From the NCBI RefSeq assembly GCF_038502225.1, contig NC_091292.1, forward strand, positions 103,473,629-103,537,628: a DNA stretch of 64,000 nt. Direction: 5' to 3'. A program made the position numbers and the translations under genes. This document shows positions 22,491 to 35,084 of this stretch, piece after piece (positions within the stretch are counted from its first letter, which is position 1; each line of letters begins with the position of its first letter). The notes under the pieces are model-generated. The model was not told where the DNA came from, made no database searches, and worked only from the letters and a program-made list of their open reading frames with translations. This stretch comes from Cherax quadricarinatus. Taxonomy: Eukaryota > Arthropoda > Malacostraca > Decapoda > Parastacidae.

Positions 22491-22601
22491 CCATTTATTT
22501 CCATCATTCAGTTATCAAGAAAGTCACGAAAGTGCTTGGAATTTCACTATTCTTTCACAGTGGTTGTTTTGCATATTCTGGTGTCGCCTGTTTATGTGAT
22601 C

Positions 22602-23760
<1,159 letters not shown>

Positions 23761-23761
23761 A

Positions 23762-23766
<5 letters not shown>

Positions 23767-23846
<80 letters not shown>
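23767..23846. repeat. (TA)n tail of RTE copy 1
   Basis: About 40 TA units begin right after the RTE 3' end (GTGATAATAAATAA). RTE elements typically end in simple repeats. Confidence 0.9.
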
Positions 23847-23852
<6 letters not shown>

Positions 23853-24236
23853 CGTGCCGAATATATAAAACTGGTCAATTAGCAAGAACTCATTTAAAAT
23901 TAAGTCCTTTCTAAAATTTTCTCTTATACATTTAAAGATATTTATTTTTCATTAATGTTAATGTAAATATTTTTAATTTTGCACCGAAAGAATCTTAGAA
24001 AATTTACCTAACCTTATTATAACAAGAGCAATTTATTTTAGCCTAACCCAACTAAATATATTTTAGATTTGTTGACAGTAATTTAATACTAGACAAACAC
24101 AGTGAAATATATTTTTTTCGTTAGGTTCAGAATGATTTTGGCGAAATTATTGCATACACAAATTTTCACTTGTCCTATATGGCAAGATGATTTTGCTATA
24201 TAAGCCAAGATCGGAAATTCTGCCTATTCGGCAGAC
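23847..24236. mobile_element. ~390-bp MITE, copy 1
   Basis: Starts GTCGTGCCGAATA and ends TGCCTATTCGGCA, so the short terminal inverted repeat is TGCCGAATA. The inside is AT-rich with the ACCTAACCTTATTATAAC and CTTGTCCTATATGGCAAG words. Copy 2, inverted, is at 31456-31845. Both sit next to TA repeats, which suggests TA-target insertion. No coding capacity. Confidence 0.75.
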
Positions 24237-26740
24237 TATTGGCAGAAAGGTGGGCTAGTGCAAAGATGAGTAGTGGGGGGGTTGAAGAGGGTTGGAATAG
24301 TTTTAAAAATGCAGTATTAGAATGTGGGGCATAAGTTTGTGGTTATAGGAGGGTGGGGGCAGGAAGAAAGAGGAGTGATTGGTGGAATGATGAAGTAAAG
24401 GGTGTGATAAAAGAGAAAAAGGTAGCTTACGAGAGGTTTTTACAAAGCAGAAGTGTTATAAGAAGAGCAGAGTATATGGAGAGTAAAAGAAAGGTGAAGA
24501 GAGTGGTGAGAGAGTGCAAAAGGAGAGCAGATGAAAGAGTGGGAGAGGCACTGTCAAGAAATTTTAATGAAAATAAGAAAAAAATTTGGAGTGAGTTAAA
24601 CAAGTTAAGAAAGCCTAGGGAAAGTATGGATTTGTCCGTTAAAAACAGAGTAGGGAAGTTAGTAGATGGGGAGAGGGAGGTATTAGGTAGATGGCGAGAA
24701 TATTTTGAGGAACTTTTAAATGGTGAGGAAGAAAGGGAGGCGGTAATTTCATGCACTGGCTAGGGAGGTATACCACCCATTATGTACCTCTGTAATCTTT
24801 TGACTACCGCCCACAGGATGGGTATGGGGTGCAATATAAACATATTAAACTAAAAAAACCATCTTTTAGGAGTGAAGAAGAGCAGAATGTAAGTGTGGTG
24901 GAGGTACGTGAGGCATTACGTAGAATGAAAGGGGGTAAAGCAGCTGGAACTGATGGGATCATGACAGAAATGTTAAAAGCAGGGGGGGATATAGTGTTGG
25001 AGTGGTTGGTACTTTTGTTTAATAAATGTATGAAAGAGGGGAAGGTACCTAGGGATTGGCGGAGAGCATGTTTAGTCCCTTTATATAAAGGGAAAGGGGA
25101 CAAAAGAGATTGTAAAAATTATAGAGGAATAAGTTTACTGAGTATACCAGGAAAAGTATACGGTAGAGTTATAATTGAAAGAATTAGAGGTAAGACAGAA
25201 TGTAGAATTGCAGATGAGCAAGGAGGCTTCAGAGTGGGTAGGGGATGTGTAGATCAAGTGTTTACATTGAAGCATATATGTGAACAGTATTTAGATAAAG
25301 GTAGGGAAGTTTTTATTGCATTTATGGATTTAGAAAAGGCATATGATAGAGTGGATAGAGGAGCAATGTGGCAGATGTTGCAAGTTTATGGAATAGGTGG
25401 TAAGTTAATAAATGCTGTAAAGAGCTTTTATGAGGATAGTGAGGCTCAGGTTAGGGTGTGTAGAAGAGAGGGAGAATACTTCCCGGTAAAAGTAGGTCTT
25501 AGATAGGGATGTGTAATGTCACCATGGTTGTTTAATATATTTATAGATGGGGTTGTAAAAGAAGTAAATGCTAGGGTGTTCGGGAGAGGGGTGGGATTAA
25601 ATTATGGGGAATCAAATTCAAAATGGGAATTGACACAGTTACTTTTTGCTGATGATACTGTGCTTATGGGAGATTCTAAAGAAAAATTGCAAAGGTTAGT
25701 GGATGAGTTTGAGAATGTGCGTAAAGGTAGAAAGTTGAAAGTGAACATAGAAAAGAGTAAGGTGATGAGGGTATCAAATGATTTAGATAAAGAAAAATTG
25801 GATATCAAATTGGGGAGGAGTATGGAAGAAGTGAATGTTTTCAGATACTTGGGAGTTGACGTGTCGGCGGATGGATTTATGAAGGATGAGGTTAATCATA
25901 GAATTGATTAGGGAAAAAAGGTGAGTGGTGCATTGAGGTATATGTGGAGTCAAAAAACGTTATCTATGGAGGCAAAGAAGGGAATGTATGAAAGTATAGT
26001 AGTACCAACACTCTTATATGGATGTGAAGCTTGGGTGGTAAATGCAGCAGCGAGGAGACGGTTGGAGGCAGTGGAGATGTCCTGTCTAAGGGCAATGTGT
26101 GGTGTAAATATTATGCAGAAAATTCGGAGTGTGGAAATTAGAAGGTGTGGAGTTAATAAAAGCATTAGTCAGAGGGCAGAAGAGGGGTTGTTGAGGTGGT
26201 TTGGTCATTTAGAGAGAATGGATCAAAGTAGAATGACATGGAAAGCATATAAATCTATAGGGGAAGGAAAGAGGGGTAGGGGTCGTCCTCGAAAGGGTTG
26301 GAAAGAGGGGGTAAAGGAGGTTTTGTGGGCGAGGGGCTTGGACTTCCAGCAAGCGTGCATGAGCGTGTTAGATAGGAGTGAATGGAGATGAATGATACTT
26401 GGGACCTGACGATCTGTTGGAGTGTGAGCAGGGTAATATTTAGTGAAGGGATTCAGGGAAACCGGTTATTTTCTTATAGTCGGACTTGAGTCCTGGAAAT
26501 GGGAAGTACAATGCCTGCACTTTAAAGGAGGGGTTTGGGATATTGGCAGTTTGGAGGGATATGTTGTGTATCTTTATACGTATATGCTTCTAAACTGTTG
26601 TATTCTGAGCACCTCTGCAAAAACAGTGATAATGTGTGAGTGTGGTGAAAGTGTTGAATGATGAAAGTATTTTCTTTTTGGGGATTTTCTTTCTTTTTTT
26701 TGGGGTCACCCTGCCTCGGTGGGAGACGACCAACTTGTTG

Positions 26741-26744
<4 letters not shown>
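24237..26744 (+). pseudogene. RTE-like LINE copy 2, nearly complete RT
   Basis: Pieces in order: RT N-terminal linker (24353-24763, DWWNDEVKGVIKEKK), then after a 75-bp foreign insertion the RT fingers and palm (24829-25506: GKAAGTDGI, YRGISLLSI, EQGGFRVGRGC, motif A FMDLEKAYDRVD), then 25516-25911 (MSPWLFNIFIDG, LLFADDTVLMGDS), then 25921-26391 (LLYGCEAWVV, GRGRPRKGW). Two nonsense changes split it: LRQ to LR-stop at 25504, and RID-stop at 25909. The endonuclease is missing at the 5' end. The 3' end is GTCACCCTGCCTCGGTGGGA, then (TA)n. Few mutations imply fairly recent inactivation. Confidence 0.88.
24766..24842 (-). repeat. Short repeat inserted in RTE copy 2, contains the minisatellite monomer
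   Basis: Comparison with RTE copy 3 (48150-48170) shows an extra segment here that includes ACTACCGCCCACAGGATGGG then TATGG. The same phrase is the monomer of the 2.35-kb minisatellite at 35.1-37.4 kb. Confidence 0.65.

Positions 26745-26797
<53 letters not shown>
26745..26797. repeat. (TA)n tail of RTE copy 2
   Basis: About 26 TA units right after the RTE 3' end ACCAACTTGTTGAAAA. Confidence 0.9.
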
Positions 26798-26799
<2 letters not shown>

Positions 26800-27570
26800 C
26801 AGAACAAGCCACATGCAGATGGAAATCTTTAGCTCTAGATCTTTCGTAATCTCTTGCGTCGTCAGGAGTAATGCATTATTGCAAGACAACAATAGATAGG
26901 AAGGGGAAATTCTGTGAGGCAAGGCAAAGTATCAGTGGTAACCCTTGTCACTCTGTGATGGGTTAGCACTGCGCAACAAGTGATTAATATACAAGTTTCT
27001 TTGTGTTGAAAACAATGTCATTCAACAGTGTCTTCTAGGTTCATTTGCTCGAGTTTTCTTGCGCCTCCATATAACATTTTTCCTGTTTTTCGTGCATTGT
27101 TTCTTTGTTGCCTGCAATTGTTACTTTGTTTCCTGTAACTGTTTCTTTGTTGCCTGGAATTGTTTCTTGCCTATAGCTTAATGAGGTCCTCAGGATATGT
27201 TCAAGATAATTGAATAAATCTGAAACAAATCTGATTGAATAAATTTTTGAGGTACTGAGTGTGGGGGTGGACGGTGTGTTTGTTGGGCGGGTGGGGAGGA
27301 TAGCCTCTAACTGTTGAAGATACTAAGCAGGTGTAAGGGGGGGGGGGAAGGAGGAAGGGATTACTTCTCACCAGGCAACTCTGACCTTGGCAGCTCCCCT
27401 CCCCCTTCCCTCATGACCTCCCCTACCCGTCTTTCTCCTTACACTCCTGCTCCTTTCTTAATGTCCAACCTGCCTTCGTCCCCAAACACTCTTCCTGGGG
27501 AACAGCAGGCAATACCACCTGTCAGCTTCTCTAGAGACCGCCATGCAAGCTGCAGCTCTCTCAGCTGGTG
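26798..27570. other. No gene recognised
   Basis: Contains a run of TTGTTTCTTTGTTGCCTG near-repeats (27100-27170) and a G-tract at 27340. No exon is supported. Confidence 0.4.
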
Positions 27571-27574
27571 TAAG

Positions 27575-27672
27575 ACCCCTTGTGCACACTGTGTAAGACA
27601 CCTTGTGTAAACCGTGTAAGGCACACCTTGTGTACACTGTGTAAGGCACAACTTGTGTACACTGTGTAAGGT
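27575..27672. repeat. 23-bp tandem repeat
   Basis: Four to five copies of CCTTGTGTACACTGTGTAAG plus GCA. Confidence 0.8.
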
Positions 27673-28057
27673 ATTCTTTCGAGTATTTATATTTTATTGT
27701 ATAAAGCTCAACATTGTTTCACTTGTAAATATAAAATATTTACGGAAGATTCTCAAATCTTCCGTCATGTAAAGGAAGGGACGAGTGTCTTTATGCTAAT
27801 GGAGGGCTCTTGTGTCAGGGAAGTTTAGCTCTACTCAATTTCCTCGGGCCAAACCTAATTGGAGCCTCTTCCTCCTCTCCACCTCCCTCCAGGGGTTTTA
27901 CGTCCCTTGCTAGTTTACCGCTTCACCAAGAATATAATGAGTAATTACCAGGTCGCGCTGCTTGTGGTGTTGGGTCAGTGGATCACAGGTGATCCATCCA
28001 GCCATCTCAACCCCCATCTCTTCCTCAGGTGTTTTATCCAGCCCAGATATATATCAC

Positions 28058-28200
28058 CTAATACACAAATAACCCACACATAAGACAATGCCCACTGTGA
28101 CTAATTAATGGTTCAAGCCGGACCGAAACGTCGTGATATGTTTCATTCTCCTATGTCCGGGTTATTTGTGTATTGTTCCACTCAAGGTATTGTGCCTTTT
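28058..28200 (+). repeat. Degenerate Penelope-like terminus
   Basis: AATACACAAATAACCC (28058) pairs with GGGTTATTTGTGTATT (28158). Between them is GGTTCAAGCCGGACCGAAAC followed by GTCGT, a hammerhead-like GAAAC core on a short GGTTC/GGACC stem. A sibling in opposite orientation is at 34645-34700. Confidence 0.45.
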
Positions 28201-28444
28201 ATTCACCACCTAATCTAATTTTAATCCCATGACAGGTCGGTAGCGCTTCACGGACGGATCTGTCTACAACCTACTGTCTCTTCTATTGCTTTTATGTTAT
28301 TTGTCATAATCCTGGCAACCGCCCAACTTTCTGATAGCTATCTATAATGATACTGAAACTTCATCTAAATTTTTGTGATTTGTGACATGTTAAGCCGCTG
28401 CTACCACTTTTTTGTCCTCCATAACAATCATTTTGATTTTCCAG

Positions 28445-28496
28445 TTCCAGGATTGCAGCCAGCGCTCTCTCTCCTGCCTGATGTGCATCGATCAAG
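28445..28496 (+). CDS. Candidate isolated 52-nt exon
   Basis: Both splice sites look good: a pyrimidine-rich TTTTGATTTTCCAG acceptor before 28445 and ATCAAG|GTAAGT after 28496. Frame 1 reads FQDCSQRSLSCLMCIDQ and a third-phase frame is also open. It could be a small internal exon or a 5' UTR exon. No neighbouring exon was found, so the parent gene is unknown. Confidence 0.3.
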
Positions 28497-28872
28497 GTAA
28501 GTTTGTGCCAAACTTGATCTTAAGTTTGTCTCGCCCACGTTGATACCTTGAGTTACAGCGTATTATCTCATTCTCACTGATAAGTTATGGTGAGTTACGG
28601 TGCATTGTCTCACTCTGACTGATATCTTGAGTTACAGTGCATTGTGTCACCCCTCACTAATAGTAGTAATATCATAGTATCTATTTCTACTAGTATATGT
28701 ACAAGGTATACAGGCCTAGTTGACATACTATTGTATAGAAAGCCGCTTGTTATGTAGAGCATTTCGGGCAAATTAGGAATATTTTATCCCAGGATGCGAC
28801 TCACACCAGTCGACTAACACCCAGGTACCCATTTTACAGCAGGTGTCTTATGGAAACCCGTCCTAATATTTT

Positions 28873-28942
28873 CCAGCTGTACCGGGGATTCGATCCCCGG
28901 ACTCAGTGTGTGAGCTGAGTATGCTAGCGATCGAGCTACATG
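28873..28942 (-). repeat. tRNA-derived SINE head
   Basis: The minus strand gives TGTAGCTCGATCGCTAGCAT (A-box-like), an ACTCAG/CTGAGT anticodon-type stem, and a perfect T arm CCGGGGATCGAATCCCCGG with the B box. The anticodon loop has eight bases, and the acceptor stem does not close, so it is a SINE rather than a working tRNA gene. Confidence 0.55.
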
Positions 28943-29317
28943 TCAAGTTAAGTCAAGCTACGCTAAGCTACGTGACACCTGTTAAGTTAAGACGAGTTAC
29001 AGTGTATTGTCTCACCCTCACTGATAAGTTGAGTTACAGAGTCTACAGTTATATCAAGACAGTTTTTCTACCGACTGTATTTCACTGGATTTTTTTTTTT
29101 CCAGTATCGCCATCTGGCTTATTATATTTGTTTCTTGAGTGTAAGGATACGCAGACGGCAGATAGAAAAAAAATTGTTCAATACTTAGTGAGAAATTGTT
29201 TGTTTTATTCCATTAAAACTTATTACATACAGTAAATAGAGTGTCTCTTGAGAAGTTGACGTGAAATCTGTAGTGAGTTAGAAGGAAGTATACGCAATCC
29301 TTGTTAAGTGGATGTTG

Positions 29318-29853
29318 CAGATCACCTTGCTGAAGTGTGGTGTTCAATCTTAGGGTGACAGATCACCTTGCTGAAGTGTGGTGTTCAATCTTAGGGTGAC
29401 AGATCACCTTGCTGAAGTGTGGTGTTCAATCTTAGGGTGACAGATCACCTTGCTGAAGTGTGGTGTTCAATCTTAGGGTGACAGATCACCTTGCTGAAGT
29501 GTGGTGTTCAATCTTAGGGTGACAGATCACCTTGCTGAAGTGTGGTGTTCAATCTTAGGGTGACAGATCACCTTGCTGAAGTGTGGTGTTCAATCTTAGG
29601 GTGACAGATCACCTTGCTGAAGTGTGGTGTTCAATCTTAGGGTGACAGATCACCTTGCTGAAGTGTGTTGTTCAATCTTAGGGTGAGAGATCACCTTGCT
29701 GAAGTGTGGTGTTCAATTGTAGGGTGACAGATCACCTTGCTGAAGTGTGTTGTTCAATCTTAGGGTGAGAGATCACCTTGCTGAAGTGTGGTGTTCAATT
29801 GTAGGGTGACAGATCGCCTTGCTGAAGTGTGGTGTTCAATCTTAGGGTGACAG
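29318..29853. repeat. 41-bp minisatellite
   Basis: About 13 copies of ACAGATCACCTTGCTGAAGT then GTGGTGTTCAATCTTAGGGTG. The right-hand copies alternate between two variants (GTGTTG/GAGAG and ATTGTAGG), a small higher-order pattern. Confidence 0.95.
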
Positions 29854-29947
29854 TAGTGCAAGTATTTTCTGCACATACACACTTCATCACTACTAACAAG
29901 AACAATACTGAGAACATTAAAGAGAACATTACCTTATCAGTCTGAAT

Positions 29948-30258
29948 ATTACTCCACCAACGCGTGCATTACTCCACCAACGCATGCATTACTCCACCAA
30001 CGCATGCATTACTCCACCAACGCATGCATTACTCCACCAACGCATGCATTACTCCACCAACGCATGCATTACTCCACCAACGCATGCATTACTCCACCAA
30101 CGCGTGCATTACTCCACCAACGCATGCATTACTCCACCAACGCGTGCATTACTCCACCAACGCATGCATTACTCCAACGCGTGCATTACTCCACCAACGC
30201 GTGCATTACTCCACCAACGCGTGCATTACTCCACCAACGCGTGCATTACTCCACCAAC
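29948..30258. repeat. 20-bp minisatellite
   Basis: About 16 copies of CATTACTCCACCAACGCATG with A/G variants; one copy has lost CCA near 30175. The ORFs in all three frames are repeat artefacts. Confidence 0.95.
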
Positions 30259-30451
30259 AAGAATACTGACAGATCAATAAGAATATCAGTAATTAAAGCA
30301 CCACTATATTCTTATCTGTATTGAATTGTTTAGCTTACTGAGACGAGACGGAAGGAGAGGAGTCGAATGTTTTGATTTTGATGAGAAGAATATTTCCTTA
30401 ATGAGAATATAAACAACTATTGCTTCTTAGAAAATTTTGCTGTTGTTTCCT

Positions 30452-31372
<921 letters not shown>

Positions 31373-31455
<83 letters not shown>
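31373..31455. repeat. (TA)n microsatellite
   Basis: About 41 TA units abutting MITE copy 2. A second TA tract follows the MITE at 31846-31901. Confidence 0.9.
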
Positions 31456-31460
<5 letters not shown>

Positions 31461-31839
31461 CCGAATAGGCAGAACTTGCGATCTTGGCTTAAATAGCAAC
31501 GTTCATCTTGCCATATAGGACAAGTGAAAATTTGTGTATGCAATAATTTCGCCAAAATCATTCTGAACCTAACGAAAAAAATATATTTCACTGTGTTTTT
31601 TTAGTATTAAATTACTGTAAACAAATCTAAAATATATTTAGTTGGGTTAGGCTAAAATAAATTGTTTTTGTTATAGTAAGGTTAGGTAAGTTTCCTAAGT
31701 TCCTTTTGGTGCAAATTTATAAATTTTTACATCAACATTAATGAAAAAAATATATCTTTAAACGTATAAGAGAAAATTTTAGAAAAGACTTAATTTTAAA
31801 TGAGTTCTTGCTAATTGGCCAGTTTTACATATTCGGCAC

Positions 31840-31845
<6 letters not shown>
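31456..31845. mobile_element. ~390-bp MITE, copy 2 (inverted)
   Basis: Starts GTGCCGAATAGGCAGAA and ends ATATTCGGCACGAC, and has the same interior as 23847-24236 in reverse orientation. It is flanked on both sides by TA tracts, as if inserted inside one. Confidence 0.75.
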
Positions 31846-31875
<30 letters not shown>

Positions 31876-32249
31876 GTATGTATATATATATATATATATA
31901 TTTAAGAAGCTGTTCAGGTCATTAAATCACAACATTTGCAACTTGATTATGTCCTTGACGAACTGAAACATCGTGTGGGTAATTTTTCTTTCCCTCGTTG
32001 ACTGTTATAGCTAAATTAATTAATGCATATTTTGAAAAAAAAATAGGTTACTCTGAGTTAGGTTTGTCAAAACACATACAGATAATGTGAGACTATTTTA
32101 TTTATTTATTTATTTCATTTCTTCACAAACAGCACATTGAGATTTATATTTACAATAGTGGGTTGCAATGCAGAGAGAGTCTCTATTATGCCTAGGAATT
32201 ATGGGCCAACTTAACATTATTGGCTTACAGACTACTTAATACTAAGGAT

Positions 32250-32520
32250 TTTATCATAGTTGTACAGTAGGATAGTAATTATTTCATAGTTGAACAGTAG
32301 ATTATTAATTATAAGTGAATTAAATTTGTATAATAAGTGGCTTTTGAGAAGTCTTAAACTGATTTTCAGACTGGGTTACTTTAATATCTTCTGGTAATGA
32401 ATTCCATATTTTTTGGGCCCTTTATGTGCATAGTTTTTACACAGTGTGATATGGACACGAGGTATATCATAAAGATTTATGTCTTGAAGTATCAGTGTAG
32501 ACTCGCCAAATCGTAATAAC
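32250..32520 (-). pseudogene. LINE RT C-terminal fragment
   Basis: The minus strand reads YDIPRVH, LCKNYAHKGPK and, after a one-base shift, IWNSLPEDIK, the characteristic end of Jockey/I-type LINE ORF2. Preceded at 32095-32120 (its 3' side) by a (TTTA)n tail. Only the last part remains. Confidence 0.6.
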
Positions 32521-32539
32521 ACCATTGTAAACAAATCAG

Positions 32540-32800
32540 AGTACGAAAGTTAAGACACATGTGCAACATCTCCTCCACCACGATGCTGTGAACACTAACT
32601 CCAAGGCCGAGGGACTGATTACCTCATCTTTTGTATATAGTTCTACTGTCTTCCTATTATGTCCTAGAATCTGTATTGATAAAGCCACTGGATGGCGAAA
32701 CGTCTACAATAAAGATATCCAGATGTTGCACATGTGTCTTAACTTTCATATTGTCGGTATTTTATACCTTTCTTGCACAAATCAGAGTACGGATGATCTT
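32540..32800. repeat. Degenerate Penelope-like terminus pair
   Basis: AAGTTAAGACACATGTGCAA (32546) and its complement TTGCACATGTGTCTTAACTT (32727) are inverted. Between them GATAAAGCCACTGGATGGCG then AAACGTCTACAATAAAG has the stem-loop plus GAAACGT layout of the Penelope-like termini elsewhere in this window. Confidence 0.5.
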
Positions 32801-33225
32801 GAACCCATGGCAGGGGAGTATCACAACTCCCAGGTAACCCTTCCTGAGATTTGATTTACCACTGTAGACCCCTGGGACACCACCTACACACTCCAGACCT
32901 AAGCACTTGGCAGTCTCGGGCAGCCTTTGTTCGCGCTTTCTAACAGTAAACTTCTGGGGAAACCCCTACAGTTTTTTCAAGATGTTCTTGTATGTATGTA
33001 TGTCGTTGTGTGTGCATGTGCGTGCGTGTGCATGCGTGCACTTGAGCAGGGGTATGCACTTGAATAGTGTGTTAGGGGAAGGAGAAGAGAAGGGAGTGTG
33101 CAGGGTGTAAGAACAGAAGAGAATTGTAGAGTTTAAGTAGAGAAGGGAAGAAATGATGAAAGGGACGACTAAGTTTTTTTCTGGAGTTATGAGGTAAGGT
33201 GGCGGACACCACATGACACTGCACT

Positions 33226-33325
33226 NNNNNNNNNNNNNNNNNNNNNNNNNNNNNNNNNNNNNNNNNNNNNNNNNNNNNNNNNNNNNNNNNNNNNNNNNNN
33301 NNNNNNNNNNNNNNNNNNNNNNNNN
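33226..33325. other. Assembly gap (100 N)
   Basis: A run of exactly 100 N, a conventional size for gaps of unknown length. Order and distance across it are not guaranteed by the sequence. Confidence 1.
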
Positions 33326-34210
33326 TTCACACCTTAATATTATCAGTCTTCTGCTAGTTTTTTACCCCTTCTAAGTTTTATAGTGTTTATAGTATCGAAA
33401 TTTCATAAAAATTCTGTTGATATGTAATTTTTGTGGCACAGTACTGTATATTCACTATTTTATGCATGCCTCTATAAAGAATATATTTTCGTTTTTTTGT
33501 ATTAAAGAAAAATACATATACGTACCGTCTCCCATTCCTCGGATTAAAGTAGATTATTTGCATTTTCCAGGAGCTGTGTGATCCTTCACGCAGCTGCACT
33601 TTATGAATAAATATACATTGGCTGAAAAATTATTACCCAAAAACTCATCAGAATAACTTAGTTTATGTAACTGACTATTTGGCTTTTGATCTATTCTGTA
33701 CATTTTTATGACTCGGTTGTGCCCACTAATATGAAGTGTCGTGTTACTACAGGGTCTGTGTAGATGATATAAACCTACCAGCGCGTGTGTACTGGTAAAC
33801 TTTGACACTTGGCACGACACTTTTGTATGACAATTCAATACACTCTCCGATTTCGCACATTTTCCCTACCGACAACTTTATTATTCAGCGATAGTTGATC
33901 TCCTATACATCATCACACTATGAATACATATTTAAACAAGATAAACGTCTTAGTTTTGCATATAAAATTCAAAGCTCGTGAGAGGCAGTAGTTTACTTGT
34001 TTTACTACACACATGACAACTTCATCCATTTCATCACTCCTTGTTGATCATAAGAATCTCGTGCCGAGCTTTACTTCTCAAGCCACATCTTGGGCACATG
34101 ACCTCTCAGCTTTCGTCATGACAGTAACTGCTTTAGACTGCAAGATACTATGCATGAATACTTACACAAATGCCCCTTGCTTGGGTTCATTGTCCATTTA
34201 AGATTTCATA
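33326..34210. other. No gene recognised
   Basis: AT-rich sequence with short open frames only; no domain, splice pair or repeat is identified. Confidence 0.4.
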
Positions 34211-34214
34211 TATA

Positions 34215-34391
34215 TACCGTACTTCGCGGCTTATAAGCCTTGTTATAGTTTCAATGGCTCGGCATCGGACGTAACTGGGAGAGCTACAACCCACCCCAAA
34301 CTTATAGCTTCCGTCATTGACCTTCAGTTTATAGGACGCAGGGTGGTTTTTGGAGACATTTTGTGAAAAAAAAATGCGTCGAAATACGGTA
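34215..34391. mobile_element. ~177-bp MITE
   Basis: Starts TACCGTACTTCGCGGCTTAT and ends GCGTCGAAATACGGTA, so the terminal inverted repeat is about 13-15 bp (TACCGTAxTTCGxxG). The interior contains the CTTATAGCTTCC/TTTATAGGACGC pairing. No coding part. Confidence 0.65.
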
Positions 34392-34644
34392 ACAGGTACG
34401 TATCATGCATCTACGTGTAAATTTTCCTGTCCACAATAAACTTGTCCATTATTTTGAGTGTCATGCGGACCACATAAAGCACAGACATCACATTCCTCAG
34501 TACTATACTAATCTTATTTCTTTACAATTCACATCCGTTTTATTACATACGCATGTTCATATAAACACTGTCGTAAGATATTCCTGCATGCTGGATTTAT
34601 CTATGTAAATATACACAAAAATAGTTTTCTTCCCCCATTCGCAC

Positions 34645-34705
34645 ATAGGAGAATGAAATTGATGACGACGTTTCGGTCCGACTTGGACCGTTAACTAGTC
34701 ACGCG
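34645..34705 (-). repeat. Degenerate Penelope-like terminus
   Basis: The minus strand reads CTAGTTAACGGTCCAAGTCG then GACCGAAACGTCGTCATC: a GGTCC/GGACC stem followed by GAAACGTCGTC. Sibling of 28058-28200. Confidence 0.45.
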
Positions 34706-35084
34706 AAGGAAAGAAACCCAGAGGAGGGTGGTAACGGTTGATTTACTGATGCTATATGCCTATGCTGAAGAATCATTTGTCTAACCGGCACCAGTCAATC
34801 CCTCTATCATTCTGTCACGCAGGAAAAGCCGCATGTCTATGGGGTTTCCATGAATATTAACAAACTCTTCGTTGTTAGTACTGCCCGACTTCGGCTATTC
34901 TAGAGAGCGCTCTAGAAGTATGCAGCACCAGCTGGTGTAGACCTGTACTTGTATACTTCAGCAGCAGAACTATGGTCACCTCTGCGTCAATATTTTTTGA
35001 ATGCGTGATACCACAAGTTTTAGAAAACACACCGACTTTAATTAATATTGTAAATAACTCCAAACCGTTATAATTTGTTTAATC

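Noticed and set aside
28873..28942. A functional tRNA gene
   Set aside because: The T arm is perfect but the anticodon loop has eight bases and the acceptor stem does not close; better explained as a SINE head.
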